Positions 45,198-54,902 of a stretch of DNA of 54,902 nt are shown here, piece after piece. Both the position numbers and the translations under genes were made by a program. Below the pieces are notes generated by a model. That model searched no databases, was not told where the DNA came from, and saw only the letters and a program-made list of their open reading frames with translations. Source of the stretch: Candidatus Phyllobacterium onerii (GTDB taxonomy: Bacteria > Pseudomonadota > Alphaproteobacteria > Rhizobiales > Rhizobiaceae); contig NZ_JAQMHX010000021.1 in the NCBI RefSeq assembly GCF_028331445.1, positions 1 to 54,902 on the forward strand, read 5' to 3'. Within the stretch, counting starts at the first letter, position 1. Every line of letters begins with the position of its first letter.

Positions 45198-45710
45198 TCA
45201 TTTCCACCAGTCTGCATCATCGCGCGCAGTTTCGACGCCGGTTCTGTCGCAAAGTGCAGCCCATTGCGCGACGGTCTTGCCGCTGACCGCCAAATCCGGT
45301 GCGATATCGGCGAGTGGCACCATCACGAAGGCGCGCTCGGTCATGCGCGGGTGTGGCAAGATCAGAGTCGTACTTTCAAATTCCTCAAGGCCTTCATAGG
45401 CCAGCACATCGATATCGATGATCCGTGGTCCCCAGCGTTCGAGCCGCTGACGTTTCAAGTGCTTTTCCACATCGAGACAAGCTGCGAGTAGCGCTTCCGG
45501 ATCGAGCGAAGTCTCGACTTCGGCGCAGGCATTGTGAAACCATGCCTGATCCGTCTTGCCCCATGGCGGCGTCTTGTAGACCGGCGACACACTGAGAACA
45601 CGCGTTTCACTGCGCTCGTTCAGCGCCCGCAATGCCTTGGCCATCGAAGCCACCGGATCGCCGATATTGCCGCCAAGCCCGAGCCACGCTTTTTGCTTCA
45701 AGGCGGTCAT
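45198..45710 (-). CDS. folK: 6-hydroxymethyl-7,8-dihydropterin pyrophosphokinase
   Basis: A 170-residue HPPK, which transfers pyrophosphate to the pterin in folate synthesis. WLGLGGNIGDPVASMAKAL, SVSPVYKTPPWGKTDQAWFHNACAEVET and RWGPRIIDIDVLAYE (with the Mg-binding DxD) and LPHPRMTERAFVMVPLADI are the standard motifs. It overlaps folP by 4 bases and is translated with it. No folB lies between, unlike in many related genomes. Confidence 0.94.
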   Translation of the reverse strand: MTALKQKAWLGLGGNIGDPVASMAKALRALNERSETRVLSVSPVYKTPPWGKTDQAWFHNACAEVETSLDPEALLAACLDVEKHLKRQRLERWGPRIIDIDVLAYEGLEEFESTTLILPHPRMTERAFVMVPLADIAPDLAVSGKTVAQWAALCDRTGVETARDDADWWK

Positions 45711-46546
45711 TGCCTTGATCTGCGCGATTGCAATACCGCATCCGCCAGCGACAGCGCGCTTTGGCTCATCGCGACATTATGCACCCGGAAAATATCGGCA
45801 CCGGCAATCCGCAATATCGCTGACGAAGCGGCCGTGGCGATATCCCATTCCTGCTGCTCGCCGCCGGAAGTGGCACGCAGGAAACGCTTGCGCGAGGTAC
45901 CGACAAGAAATGGATAACCGAACGCCTCGAGTTCCACAAAGCGATCCATCAGCGCAATGTTTTCGGCAGTGTCCTTGGCAAAGCCGAAACCTGGATCGAG
46001 TACGATCTGGTCGCGCGAAACACCAGCGACCTTGGCAATTTCCAGCGAACGGTTGAGAAAGGCGAACTGGTCGACGATGACATCGGGGTCGCGTTCCCGC
46101 TCGCGACCCGTATGCATGATGACAAGCCCTGCTCCGGTTTCCACCGCGAGATCAGCGATGGCAGGCTCGCGCTGCACACCCCAGACATCGTTGACGATAT
46201 GAGCGCCGGCCGCTACGGCAAGGCGGGCGGTCTCTTCACGATAGGTATCGACGGAGATGATGATATCCGTTTCTTTCACCAGCGCTTCAATCACGGGCAG
46301 AATGCGCGATTGCTCGACGGCCGGTTCGACGCGCGTAGCGCCGGGCCGGGTCGATTCGCCGCCAACATCGATGATCGATGCGCCCTCGGCGATCATCTCC
46401 CGCGCGCCCTCCAGAGCCTGATCCAGAGAATAATGCACACCGCCGTCGGAAAAGGAGTCCGGTGTGACGTTAAGCACGCCCATGATCAGTGCGCGGTCAC
46501 CCAACGTCAGAGACCGGCCATGTGCCAGTTTCCATTCTCTTTGCAT
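45707..46546 (-). CDS. folP: Dihydropteroate synthase
   Basis: A 279-residue TIM-barrel enzyme that joins p-aminobenzoate to the pterin pyrophosphate, the target of sulfonamides. IMGVLNVTPDSFSDGG, IIDVGGESTRPGA, and VLDPGFGFAKDTAENIALM with GYPFLVGTSRKRFL are diagnostic. GGGAG lies before the ATG. It is the first gene of the folP-folK operon, divergent from the DUF922 gene. Confidence 0.95.
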   Translation of the reverse strand: MQREWKLAHGRSLTLGDRALIMGVLNVTPDSFSDGGVHYSLDQALEGAREMIAEGASIIDVGGESTRPGATRVEPAVEQSRILPVIEALVKETDIIISVDTYREETARLAVAAGAHIVNDVWGVQREPAIADLAVETGAGLVIMHTGRERERDPDVIVDQFAFLNRSLEIAKVAGVSRDQIVLDPGFGFAKDTAENIALMDRFVELEAFGYPFLVGTSRKRFLRATSGGEQQEWDIATAASSAILRIAGADIFRVHNVAMSQSALSLADAVLQSRRSRQ

Positions 46547-46577
46547 CGCGCGCTCCCATCATGCTTCACGTATCATT

Positions 46578-46597
46578 GTTCTGTTTTTGAACAGAAC
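46578..46597. promoter_or_regulatory. Perfect inverted repeat upstream of folP
   Basis: GTTCTGTT and AACAGAAC pair around TTTG, in the 137-base space between folP (minus) and the DUF922 gene (plus). It may be an operator. It is not the GTTC-N7-GTTC SOS form. Confidence 0.45.
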
Positions 46598-46683
46598 GCA
46601 TGCAACGTCAATTCATCCGCAATGTTTTTGACGATAGTGTCTGGATCGTGCAGAGTTTGGCTTGAAGCAAGGAAACATATGTC

Positions 46684-47301
46684 ATGAACCTAATGGCCAG
46701 AGCTGCCGCACTCGCAATCGGCCTAGTAGTTGCCATGCCAATTGCTGATGCAGCGACAGTCCTGCGAAGCTATGAATATTTCACCCTAAGCGGCACCACT
46801 GCCGCAGACCTTGACCGCGAACTGTATCGTCGGGGTCCTGTCTTGCAAAAGACTGGCCAGCGTCACCCGGGCATGACGAAGATGCGCTTCACCAACAAGA
46901 TAAAATATGGTTCCGACGGCAGGAACTGCCGGGTGGTCGATGCGAATGTCGTCGTTCACGCCCACGTTTATCTCCCACGCTGGAAACAGCGCCGTACGGC
47001 GAAACCGGACCTTGCGCTGATCTGGGATACGCTGTCGGCGGACATAAAGCGGCACGAGGAGAGTCATATCGTCATCGCGCGCACAGCTGCAGGCGATATG
47101 GAGAGGGCGATCAAGGCGCTGCCATGGCGCAGCGATTGCACCGCCATGAAGGCTGACATCGATGCGCTGACTACAAAATTGATGCGCAAGCACGACCTTG
47201 CGCAAATCCAGTTCGACCGCGTCGAAGCCATTAACTTTGACAGTCGCTTTGAACGGCTTCTTGTCTTCCGGCTCCAGCGCGAATTCGCAAAAAGCCCTTG
47301 A
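46684..47301 (+). CDS. DUF922-family secreted zinc-protease-like protein
   Basis: A 205-residue exported protein with signal peptide (ALAIGLVVAMPIADA). The mature start YEYFTLSGTTAADLDRELYRRGPVL and the later AHVYLPRW lead to HEESH, an HExxH zinc site, as in the DUF922 family of putative periplasmic metalloproteases. A third ligand probably lies downstream near the Cys or Glu in the C-terminal helix. Activity unproven. No strong ribosome site. Confidence 0.8.
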   Translation: MNLMARAAALAIGLVVAMPIADAATVLRSYEYFTLSGTTAADLDRELYRRGPVLQKTGQRHPGMTKMRFTNKIKYGSDGRNCRVVDANVVVHAHVYLPRWKQRRTAKPDLALIWDTLSADIKRHEESHIVIARTAAGDMERAIKALPWRSDCTAMKADIDALTTKLMRKHDLAQIQFDRVEAINFDSRFERLLVFRLQREFAKSP

Positions 47302-47307
47302 TTGGCG

Positions 47308-48438
<1,131 letters not shown>

Positions 48439-48522
48439 TCAAGAGAATGCGTTCCCCTCGCCTGCCAAATTGGCCCGCAACGGACATATTCTAATCGGTC
48501 GATGAGAAAATATCAGCAGGCT

Positions 48523-48843
48523 TTACGCCTGACGTTCCGGAACTTGTAGGACGAGACCATCCAGGTCGTCGGAAACACGGATCTGACACGACAGACGCGA
48601 GTTTGGACGTACATCATAAGCGAAATCCAGCATGTCCTCTTCCATCGCTTCGGGCTCGCCGGTCGTGGAGGTCCACTCTTCATCCACATAGACGTGGCAC
48701 GTGGCGCAGGCGCAGGCCCCACCGCATTCCGCATCGATGCCCGGCACCGCATTGCGGATGGCATTTTCCATCACGGTCGAACCGTTTTCCGCGTTCGTTT
48801 CAATACGCGCACCGTCATGAGTGACAAAAGTGATCTTTGCCAT
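48523..48843 (-). CDS. Adrenodoxin-type [2Fe-2S] ferredoxin
   Basis: A 106-residue ferredoxin with cluster ligands Cys40, Cys46, Cys49 and Cys86 (C-x5-C-x2-C-x36-C) and the [17 protein letters not shown] pattern of the adrenodoxin class. An extra Cys lies at 44. Such ferredoxins take electrons from an NADPH reductase, here probably the neighbour downstream, for P450s or iron-sulfur cluster assembly. The start at 48843 is set by the family's usual N-terminus; no isc or suf genes are adjacent. Confidence 0.93.
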   Translation of the reverse strand: MAKITFVTHDGARIETNAENGSTVMENAIRNAVPGIDAECGGACACATCHVYVDEEWTSTTGEPEAMEEDMLDFAYDVRPNSRLSCQIRVSDDLDGLVLQVPERQA

Positions 48844-48991
48844 AAAAATTCGCCCCAAAGCAGGAAAGTTACCGCTCACATAGGGATTTTGGCTGGCAAG
48901 TCAATTGTATTCCCTGACGCAGCCGCTATTGATCGACCGCATCGAGGCGCCAGTGTATGGTGGACGTCGAGCGTTTCTACCGACTTTGATG

Positions 48992-49360
48992 CTAGCGCGT
49001 TATAGCGGCTATATAATCGCGGACATCGTCGATGACCGGTCCCATATCCTTGATTTTCTTCGTGTCGCTTGGCGCCTGTTCGATGGCTTCGGCCATCTCG
49101 GCGACGCGAAACGCTCCGACCGCATGGGCCGAACCCTTCAACGATTTGGCGAGACGAACGCGTTCGTCCGGGTTGGCGTGTACCAGCCGATCGACGATGC
49201 CGCATGTCTGGCGGGAAAACAGGTTGAGGATTTCGGTTTCGAGGGCCCGGTTGCCGAACGTCTCGCGTGTCAAATGGACGAGATCGATTGGCCGCTTGCG
49301 CGATGGCTTCGACTTTTCACCTCCCGGCGATGCAAAGGCCATCGATGCTTGTTGTGCCAT
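48992..49360 (-). CDS. Hpt-domain protein lacking the phospho-acceptor His
   Basis: A 122-residue protein. Residues about 30-120 fit a histidine phosphotransfer four-helix bundle (PIDLVHLTRETFGNRALETEILNLF, then RLAKSLKGSAHAVGAFRVAEMAEAIEQ). In Hpt proteins the acceptor is the His of AHxLKGSA; here that position is Lys (AKSLKGSA), with a His three residues further on. It is either non-phosphorylatable or uses another residue. AGGAGAG precedes the ATG at 49360. It is divergent from the giant coiled-coil gene. Confidence 0.8.
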   Translation of the reverse strand: MAQQASMAFASPGGEKSKPSRKRPIDLVHLTRETFGNRALETEILNLFSRQTCGIVDRLVHANPDERVRLAKSLKGSAHAVGAFRVAEMAEAIEQAPSDTKKIKDMGPVIDDVRDYIAAITR

Positions 49361-49663
49361 TGGGTACTCTCCTGAACGCTTTACAATTGAACTAACAAGT
49401 TTACTCAAATGCCTCTGATTCAAGGTTAAAACGTGGCAAGCGCTGCGGGGAAATGGCCGGTTATGGTGAACAAAAGGTAAATTTTGGCTTCCAAGTGAAA
49501 TTTCCTGCGACCTCAAAAAATTAACCTTGTGTTTAAACTTTTAAGCATTTCCCGAATCCATTGTTTCTTTCCAATCCATGTGCCAGTACGATACAGTAGC
49601 GGCGTAGAGAGTATGGTGCGGTGGGCTTCACATGTGGTCACCGCCCAATATTGTGAGGAAAAC
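49361..49663. other. Divergent promoter region
   Basis: 303 bases between the Hpt-like gene and the giant coiled-coil gene, AT-rich around 49480-49545. I see no gene or clear operator. Confidence 0.4.
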
Positions 49664-52600
49664 ATGGCCACAGCCCCGAAAAGCAAAGCAGTGAAGGCCG
49701 ACGACGAACTCGGACAAGCTCTTGAAAAGGCTCTCGAAATCGATTTCGATGAGTCCACGCTTGGGATGGATATGGATTTGTCACCTATCGATGACGAACT
49801 CTTGTCCTTCACTGATCTGGAAGCGCAGATATCGCAGGCAGCCCAGGAACTGGCAGCGGAAAAACTTGACCCGCCAGCGACGCCGGAACCCGTGAAAGCG
49901 CCAGAAATCAAAGCGCCTGTTTCCACTGAGCCACCGATTCCTCTGCCTGCACCAAAGCCGCAGATCAAGGCTGCCAACCCTATTCCGGCCGCACCGCCCG
50001 CGCCGCCAAAAGCGCCGGCCGTGCTCGCACAGACTTTCAAGCCGGCAAATGACGACCTGTTGCAGACAGCGACGGTGTCGCGCACAGCCAGCAATGTACC
50101 GGCGCCAAAATCCTACGGTTTGTTAACGGTCATCGTCAGCGTCCTTTGGGCAGCGGCTGTCCTCGCACTCGGCAACGCACTTTACGGCACCGAGGTGCGG
50201 TCAATTCGCTCCTTCGCAGATTTTGCTGCGGCACCGCACGCAATTGCCATGCTCGTTGCCATTATCGTGCCGATCATGCTGTTCTGGGCCTTCGCAGTCA
50301 TGATCCGGCGAGCCCAGGAAATGCAATACGCGGCGCGCTCTATGGCCGAAGCGGCGATGCGCCTGTCAGAACCCGAAATGATGTCTTCGGACCGCGTAGC
50401 CTCGCTTGGTCAGGCCGTACGCCGCGAAGTCGCAGCCATGAGTGAAGGTGTCGAACGGACCCTCGCCCGTGCCGTTGAACTCGAAACGCTCGTGCAGACT
50501 GAAGTCAACCAGCTCGAACGCGTCTATACGGACAATGAATATCGCATCCGCACACTGGTCGACCGTCTCGGCGGCGAACGTGAATCGGTGATCGGCCATG
50601 CCGAACGCGTCCGCGCCTCGATTTCGAGCGCGCACGAGCAATTGAAGGACGAACTGTCACAAGCGGGCGATTCATTGCGCGACAATCTCGCCAATGCTTC
50701 GACCAACCTGACCATGTCGATCAGCCAGTCCGGCGAAACGCTTATCGACCGCCTGACCCAGAGTGGACAGACGATTTCCGAATCGATCGTTTCGCGTTCC
50801 GACGACATTTCACACAAGATCAGCACTTCCGGCGAAGCCTTTGCAAACCTTCTGGAAATGCGCATTGCTGCCCTGTCCGAACAGACCGATGCCGTAACGA
50901 TGAAACTTGCCGATACGCTGGACGGCCGCACCAACAGCATGCTGTCGCTGCTCGGCAATGCCACACAGACGCTTGTGGGCGAATTCGATACGCGCCTCGC
51001 CGGGCTCGAGACCACGATCAACGAACGTGGCCGCTCGCTACTTGCGGAGTTCGAAACCCGTGCGCAGTCGCTGGATACAAGCACCGAACGCCTCAACTCG
51101 GCGCTGGAAGCCCGTGCCCGCCAGATCAACGAACAGCTGATCGAGCGTACCCGCGATATCGCCAAGACCTTCACGGATGGCCGCGCTTCGATCGACGGAA
51201 TCGTCGACGAAACCAAGGCAAAGATCGGCAATGACCTGTCGAGCCTGTCCGACTCGGTCGGCAGCCTCCTCTCCACCAATGCGGCGGCCTTTGCCGATAA
51301 ACTGGTTGAAAGCCGCGAGGCACTCGCCGCAACGCTGTCGGCAGAGACAGATCGTGCCGCCGACGTCATTCGCGAACAGGCCGGCCAGATCGGCGGTCAT
51401 ACCTCGAACCTCAAGACCATTCTCGAAAGCAGCACCGCCGCCATCGGCCAGATCATCGGGAGCCATGGCTCATCTCTCGAAAATCAGGCCTCGGGCCTGC
51501 GCGCTGCGCTCGATGACAATGACGCACGCATCGGCGCAACGCTCGAGCAGCACGCCAAGGCGATCGAAGACCGCACATCGGGCATGCACGCTGCATTCTC
51601 CGATACGGATGCGAAGATCCGCGAAACGCTGGATGAGCATGCGCGCACGATCGATCTGCGTAGCTCCACCATCGAAGCGGCTATTCAGGCCAACGATTCC
51701 CGGATCGGCCAGACGCTCGATGCTCATGCCAAGATCTTCGAAGACCGGACATCCGGCATGCGCGCGGCATTTGTCGACACGCACGCCAAAATTGCGCAGA
51801 CTCTCGACCACCATGCCAAGAGCCTTGACGAGCGCAACCAGGAAATCCAGCTGGCCCTGTCGAGCAGCGACGGCAAGCTATCCGAGACATTGGCGGCGCA
51901 TACGCAGGCTATCGACTCCCGCAACGCGGAAATTCAGTCGACATTGCTCGCAAGCGGCACACGCATCGATGAAACGCTGGGTGGTTTCATCGACTCGGTC
52001 GATGACAGGACGAACCGCATTGAATCGGCACTCACCAGCAGTGATGCGCGGATCAGTGATGTGCTGACATCCCATGCAAGCGCCATCGAGGATCGTACTG
52101 CAGGCATCGAGCAGGCGCTGAGCAACAGCGATCAGCGGATCGGTCAGACCCTCGCCTCGCATGCGAGTTCGCTCGACGAACGCACCGCCGGCATCCAGTC
52201 GGCGCTCGAAAATACCCATGCACGCATCGGCGAAACGCTTGCCCAGCATGCAAACGATATCGAGGAGCGCACGTCGGGTATCCGTTCTGTGCTGGATAAC
52301 AGCAACAGTCAGATTGCGAATACACTCAGCCGGCATGCGAATGACATCGAGGAACGTGCGGCAGGTATCCGCGCCGCACTCGACAATGGCAACAACCAGT
52401 TCGGTGATACACTGGCATCGCATATCGGCGCCCTTGAGGAGCGGGCCGCTGCGATCCGCATCGCGCTTGCTGACAGCGATACCCGTATTGGCGATACGTT
52501 AAACGAACATGCCGGATTGCTCGATGACCGCATTGCCGGCATCCGCACCGCCATGGAGCAAGGCAACGCCGCTATCGGCAAGACGCTCGACAACCAGGCG

Positions 52601-54637
52601 AGCGCCATCAGCGACCGTACGGTTGCACTTCAAGCGATCCTGCAGGACAGCGCAGATGTGCTGGCCAAGGCCTTCGAAAACCATGGCGGAACCATCGACG
52701 AGCGCACAACGACCATGCAAAACGCTCTGGAGATGGGCGTCGATAATGTGCGCAAGTCGCTTGAACAGAGTGCGACGGTTGTCGCACGCAGCCTGCGTGA
52801 CAAGATCACCGAAGCCGCCTCTTCGCTCACCGGCGAGGCACAGAAGGCCGGCGAAGCGCTCGACGGCCATGGCGAGGCATTCAGCCTGCGCATGAATGAA
52901 AGCCTCGCGGAAACCGAAAAGCGTCTCGGTGAACGGGCTCGCGAAGCAGCCGCCAACCTGGAAGCACTCGAAGCGCGCTTCTCCGCCGCAACGGATTCGA
53001 CCGCGTCGAAGCTTGCGGAAAGCACGCGCGAGCTCAACGAAGTTCTCGCTGCACGCTCGCAGGAGATTATCGGCATCCTCGACAATACGGCGCAGCCGCT
53101 GGTGGACAGCCTTGCCGACAACGGCCGCACACTCGCTTCGCAGCTGGTAGAGGCAACAACGGCAGCAACGGAACGCCTGCGCGTCGAGAACGCCGCCCTG
53201 ATCAATGCGATCGCCAGCCGCACGGCCGAGACCATCACTGCCGTTCAGGCGGCAAAGGCTGGCCTCACCGACGATGTCAGCAATCTGATCGATCGCCTCT
53301 CCGCTTCCAATGCGAAGCTTGGCGAGCTGATCGATATGGCGACCAAGAACCTCGGCGATATCGACGGACGTCTACTCGACACGACGACAACCTTTGCCGA
53401 AAACGCAACGAAAGCCGCGGAGTCGTTCCAGACATCGACCCGTCTCATCGACGGCAATCTCGGAAAGCTCTCGCAACTTTCGAACTCGACGCTTACGGAT
53501 ATTTCCGCCATCGCGAAGAGCTTCGAAGAACATGGCAGCATGCTCGACAAGGCTTCCGAACTCATCAACGCATCGCAAACTAACCTCGCATCGACCTTCG
53601 ACGAGCGTCAGGAGGCACTGCAGAAGCTTGCCGCCGGCTTGATCGCGAAGTCAGAAAGCGTCGAAAAGACCATGCGTTCGTTCGAATCGCTGGTTTCGTC
53701 GGCATTCGACCGTGCCGAAGGCCGGGCAACACAGACGACCGAACAGATCCGCACCTCGATCTCGGAAGTCGTCGAGCAGGCATCGCAGAAGTTCGCCAAT
53801 GCCACGGACGAAATCCGCCGCTCCTCTGCTGCCATCCGCGCCGAGCTGGAGGAAACTCGTTCCGAGCTGCAGCGCGGCGTCATGGATATGCCGGAAGAAG
53901 CCAAGCAGTCGACTGCGCAAATGCGCAAGGCGGTATCCGAGCAGATCAACGCTTTGAAGGAACTTGCGGAAATCGTTCAGAAATCCGGCCGTTTGACGGA
54001 TGTTGGTGAAGCCCGTGCAGTTCGCGCCGCAACGCCGACCCGTACATCGGCCGTCGCAGCGCAACCGCAACGTGCCGAACCAGCAGCCACCCCGCGGGCA
54101 GCCGCACCGGCTTCTACGCCGGCACAAGCACCTGCAATACGTGGCAGCCTTGATGTTCGCGGCAACGCAGCTCCGGCTGCACGCCCCGCCGGCAATGGCT
54201 GGGTTTCGGATCTCTTGCGCCGCGCATCGAGCGACGAGGCGCAAGCCGAACCAAAGGCGAAAGCATCCGAGACTGGCGGACGCTCGCCTGGCCAAGTCGT
54301 TGAATCGCTGAACTCCTTGTCGATCGACATTACCCGCGCGATCGATCATGAGGCTTCGGTCGAACTCTGGCAGCGTTATCGCGCTGGCGAACGCAACGTG
54401 TTCACCCGCCGTCTCTACACGCTCAAGGGTCAGCAGACATTTGACGAGATCAAGCGCAAGTATCAGGGCGACAGCGAATTCAAACGCGCCGTCGATCGTT
54501 ACATGGACGACTTCGAACGCCTGCTCGAAGATGTTTCGCGCAACGACCGCGACAATGTCATGGCCCAGAACTACCTGACGTCCGACACCGGCAAGGTCTA
54601 TACGATGCTGGCGCACGCGAGCAACCGCCTGAAGTAA
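49664..54637 (+). CDS. Giant apolipoprotein-like coiled-coil membrane protein (GPR/RgsE-like polar growth factor)
   Basis: A 1657-residue protein. The start is acidic and then Pro-rich (residues about 70-140); two membrane spans lie at about 151-175 and 193-214. Then come some 1200 residues of coiled coil. At about 610-1025 there are about fifteen 28-residue repeats of the form RIGxTLxxHAxxIExRTxGIxxAL, as in apolipoprotein A/E. A conserved globular end (residues about 1510-1657) has LWQRYRAGERNVFTRRLYTLKGQQTF and MAQNYLTSDTGKVYTMLAH. Layout and size match the growth-pole ring protein GPR of Agrobacterium and RgsE of Sinorhizobium. The start follows GAGGAAA; the frame from 49529 is not supported. 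Confidence 0.75.
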   Translation: MATAPKSKAVKADDELGQALEKALEIDFDESTLGMDMDLSPIDDELLSFTDLEAQISQAAQELAAEKLDPPATPEPVKAPEIKAPVSTEPPIPLPAPKPQIKAANPIPAAPPAPPKAPAVLAQTFKPANDDLLQTATVSRTASNVPAPKSYGLLTVIVSVLWAAAVLALGNALYGTEVRSIRSFADFAAAPHAIAMLVAIIVPIMLFWAFAVMIRRAQEMQYAARSMAEAAMRLSEPEMMSSDRVASLGQAVRREVAAMSEGVERTLARAVELETLVQTEVNQLERVYTDNEYRIRTLVDRLGGERESVIGHAERVRASISSAHEQLKDELSQAGDSLRDNLANASTNLTMSISQSGETLIDRLTQSGQTISESIVSRSDDISHKISTSGEAFANLLEMRIAALSEQTDAVTMKLADTLDGRTNSMLSLLGNATQTLVGEFDTRLAGLETTINERGRSLLAEFETRAQSLDTSTERLNSALEARARQINEQLIERTRDIAKTFTDGRASIDGIVDETKAKIGNDLSSLSDSVGSLLSTNAAAFADKLVESREALAATLSAETDRAADVIREQAGQIGGHTSNLKTILESSTAAIGQIIGSHGSSLENQASGLRAALDDNDARIGATLEQHAKAIEDRTSGMHAAFSDTDAKIRETLDEHARTIDLRSSTIEAAIQANDSRIGQTLDAHAKIFEDRTSGMRAAFVDTHAKIAQTLDHHAKSLDERNQEIQLALSSSDGKLSETLAAHTQAIDSRNAEIQSTLLASGTRIDETLGGFIDSVDDRTNRIESALTSSDARISDVLTSHASAIEDRTAGIEQALSNSDQRIGQTLASHASSLDERTAGIQSALENTHARIGETLAQHANDIEERTSGIRSVLDNSNSQIANTLSRHANDIEERAAGIRAALDNGNNQFGDTLASHIGALEERAAAIRIALADSDTRIGDTLNEHAGLLDDRIAGIRTAMEQGNAAIGKTLDNQASAISDRTVALQAILQDSADVLAKAFENHGGTIDERTTTMQNALEMGVDNVRKSLEQSATVVARSLRDKITEAASSLTGEAQKAGEALDGHGEAFSLRMNESLAETEKRLGERAREAAANLEALEARFSAATDSTASKLAESTRELNEVLAARSQEIIGILDNTAQPLVDSLADNGRTLASQLVEATTAATERLRVENAALINAIASRTAETITAVQAAKAGLTDDVSNLIDRLSASNAKLGELIDMATKNLGDIDGRLLDTTTTFAENATKAAESFQTSTRLIDGNLGKLSQLSNSTLTDISAIAKSFEEHGSMLDKASELINASQTNLASTFDERQEALQKLAAGLIAKSESVEKTMRSFESLVSSAFDRAEGRATQTTEQIRTSISEVVEQASQKFANATDEIRRSSAAIRAELEETRSELQRGVMDMPEEAKQSTAQMRKAVSEQINALKELAEIVQKSGRLTDVGEARAVRAATPTRTSAVAAQPQRAEPAATPRAAAPASTPAQAPAIRGSLDVRGNAAPAARPAGNGWVSDLLRRASSDEAQAEPKAKASETGGRSPGQVVESLNSLSIDITRAIDHEASVELWQRYRAGERNVFTRRLYTLKGQQTFDEIKRKYQGDSEFKRAVDRYMDDFERLLEDVSRNDRDNVMAQNYLTSDTGKVYTMLAHASNRLK
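51505..52730 (+). repeat. Degenerate 84-base coding repeats
   Basis: About fifteen imperfect 84-base repeats code for the 28-residue units in the giant protein. They are diverged from each other at DNA level and in phase with the reading frame, so they reflect old internal duplication within the gene. Confidence 0.8.
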
Positions 54638-54653
54638 GCAACGGATATGGATG

Positions 54654-54682
54654 AAAAAAACGCGGCCTCGGCCGCGTTTTTT
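54654..54682 (+). terminator. Terminator of the giant coiled-coil gene
   Basis: AAAAAACGCGGC and GCCGCGTTTTTT pair around CTCG, followed by a T run. It starts about 17 bases after the stop codon. Confidence 0.92.
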
Positions 54683-54726
54683 GTTGGCAAGTTAAACCTC
54701 TCTTGTTTGGCGCCCCCACTCCGTCA

Positions 54727-54902
54727 TCAACTCTGTTGAAGATAGCAATCTCTGATCCTTGCATTGAGAGTTACGATAATCTTACGCATGGCGGCCGCGA
54801 GGACGAGGATTGGCTTTTTGCCGGCAGCGACGAGGCGTTTGTAGAAGGAAGCAAACTCTCCCCGTCCTCGCGCTGCCTGCATTGCGGGCATGAACAGGAT
54901 TG
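54727..54902 (-). CDS. IS110-family transposase, C-terminal part
   Basis: A frame open to the right window edge, read on the minus strand, ends at a TGA at 54727-54729. It reads LFMPAMQAARGRGEFASFYK, then RLVAAGKKPILVLAAAMRKI and a final helix. That is the C-terminal part of IS110/IS116 transposases, whose usual form is LYMAAL..FY.RL..AGKP.K.AL.A.MRKLL. Only about 58 residues are inside the window, so completeness cannot be judged. The IS end lies at or just left of 54727, within 45 bases of the terminator of the giant gene. Confidence 0.8.
   Translation of the reverse strand, partial: ILFMPAMQAARGRGEFASFYKRLVAAGKKPILVLAAAMRKIIVTLNARIRDCYLQQS

Noticed and set aside
46578..46597. SOS box before folP
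   Set aside because: It contains GTTC and GAAC, but as an inverted repeat; alphaproteobacterial LexA boxes are direct repeats GTTC-N7-GTTC.
51505..52730. DNA repeat array of non-coding type
   Set aside because: The repeats are in frame inside a continuous coding sequence and diverged at third codon positions.

Overview
The window is chromosomal DNA of an alphaproteobacterium of the order Hyphomicrobiales (Rhizobiales), most like the Phyllobacteriaceae/Brucellaceae. The signs are a CckA hybrid kinase with three PAS domains, an alphaproteobacterial SOS box (GTTC-N7-GTTC) before recA, an Irr-type iron box before a membrane-bound ferritin mbfA, a DksA with a degenerate zinc finger, a giant GPR/RgsE-like polar-growth protein, and several families of short palindromic intergenic repeats typical of this order. 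There is no rRNA, tRNA, CRISPR array or complete insertion sequence. The right edge cuts through an IS110-family transposase.

Layout. 1-2330: a tandem palindromic repeat, an NAD(P)-binding reductase and a luciferase-like flavin monooxygenase. 2331-11120: the most unusual block, a one-direction array of three serine-carboxypeptidase-like (S10) lipoproteins alternating with two small exported EF-hand-type proteins. A broken 3' copy of murI lies inside the array, and the intact murI sits just upstream of it. This shows the array grew by tandem duplication of a murI-tail/S10/EF-hand unit. The first S10 protein also carries about 500 extra residues of coiled coil with nine Gly/Asp loops and TPR-like repeats. 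11244-23496: core genes (murI-trmJ, icd, an aminotransferase, alaS, recA) and a pseudouridine breakdown pair (psuK-psuG). 23486-32509: accessory metabolism and regulation, namely an OmpA-type lipoprotein, an HPP/CBS membrane protein, epoxide hydrolase plus glyoxalase-fold protein, a Rid protein beside a triple operator, an orphan Bug-type binding protein, an atypical SDR, and an ArsR-type regulator divergent from a NIPSNAP/ABM pair.

32888-43916: mbfA with its iron box, a LysE exporter, cysK, cckA, a FliO-like membrane protein, dksA, a SixA-like phosphatase and a YcjX-YcjF stress pair. 43965-44517: a MazE/MazF-type toxin-antitoxin pair with a palindromic operator. 44624-49360: folP-folK, a DUF922 protease-like protein, an adrenodoxin-type ferredoxin with its NADP reductase, and a small Hpt-like protein that lacks the phospho-acceptor histidine. 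49664-54637: the giant two-membrane-span, apolipoprotein-like coiled-coil protein, with about fifteen 28-residue repeats, likely the growth-pole ring protein.

The best candidate for an undescribed system is the S10/EF-hand lipoprotein array. Its parts look co-expressed and exported, carry complete Ser-Asp-His triads, and are accompanied by small proteins of which one keeps and one has lost its calcium ligands. All functional statements rest on reading motifs by eye; no database search was run.
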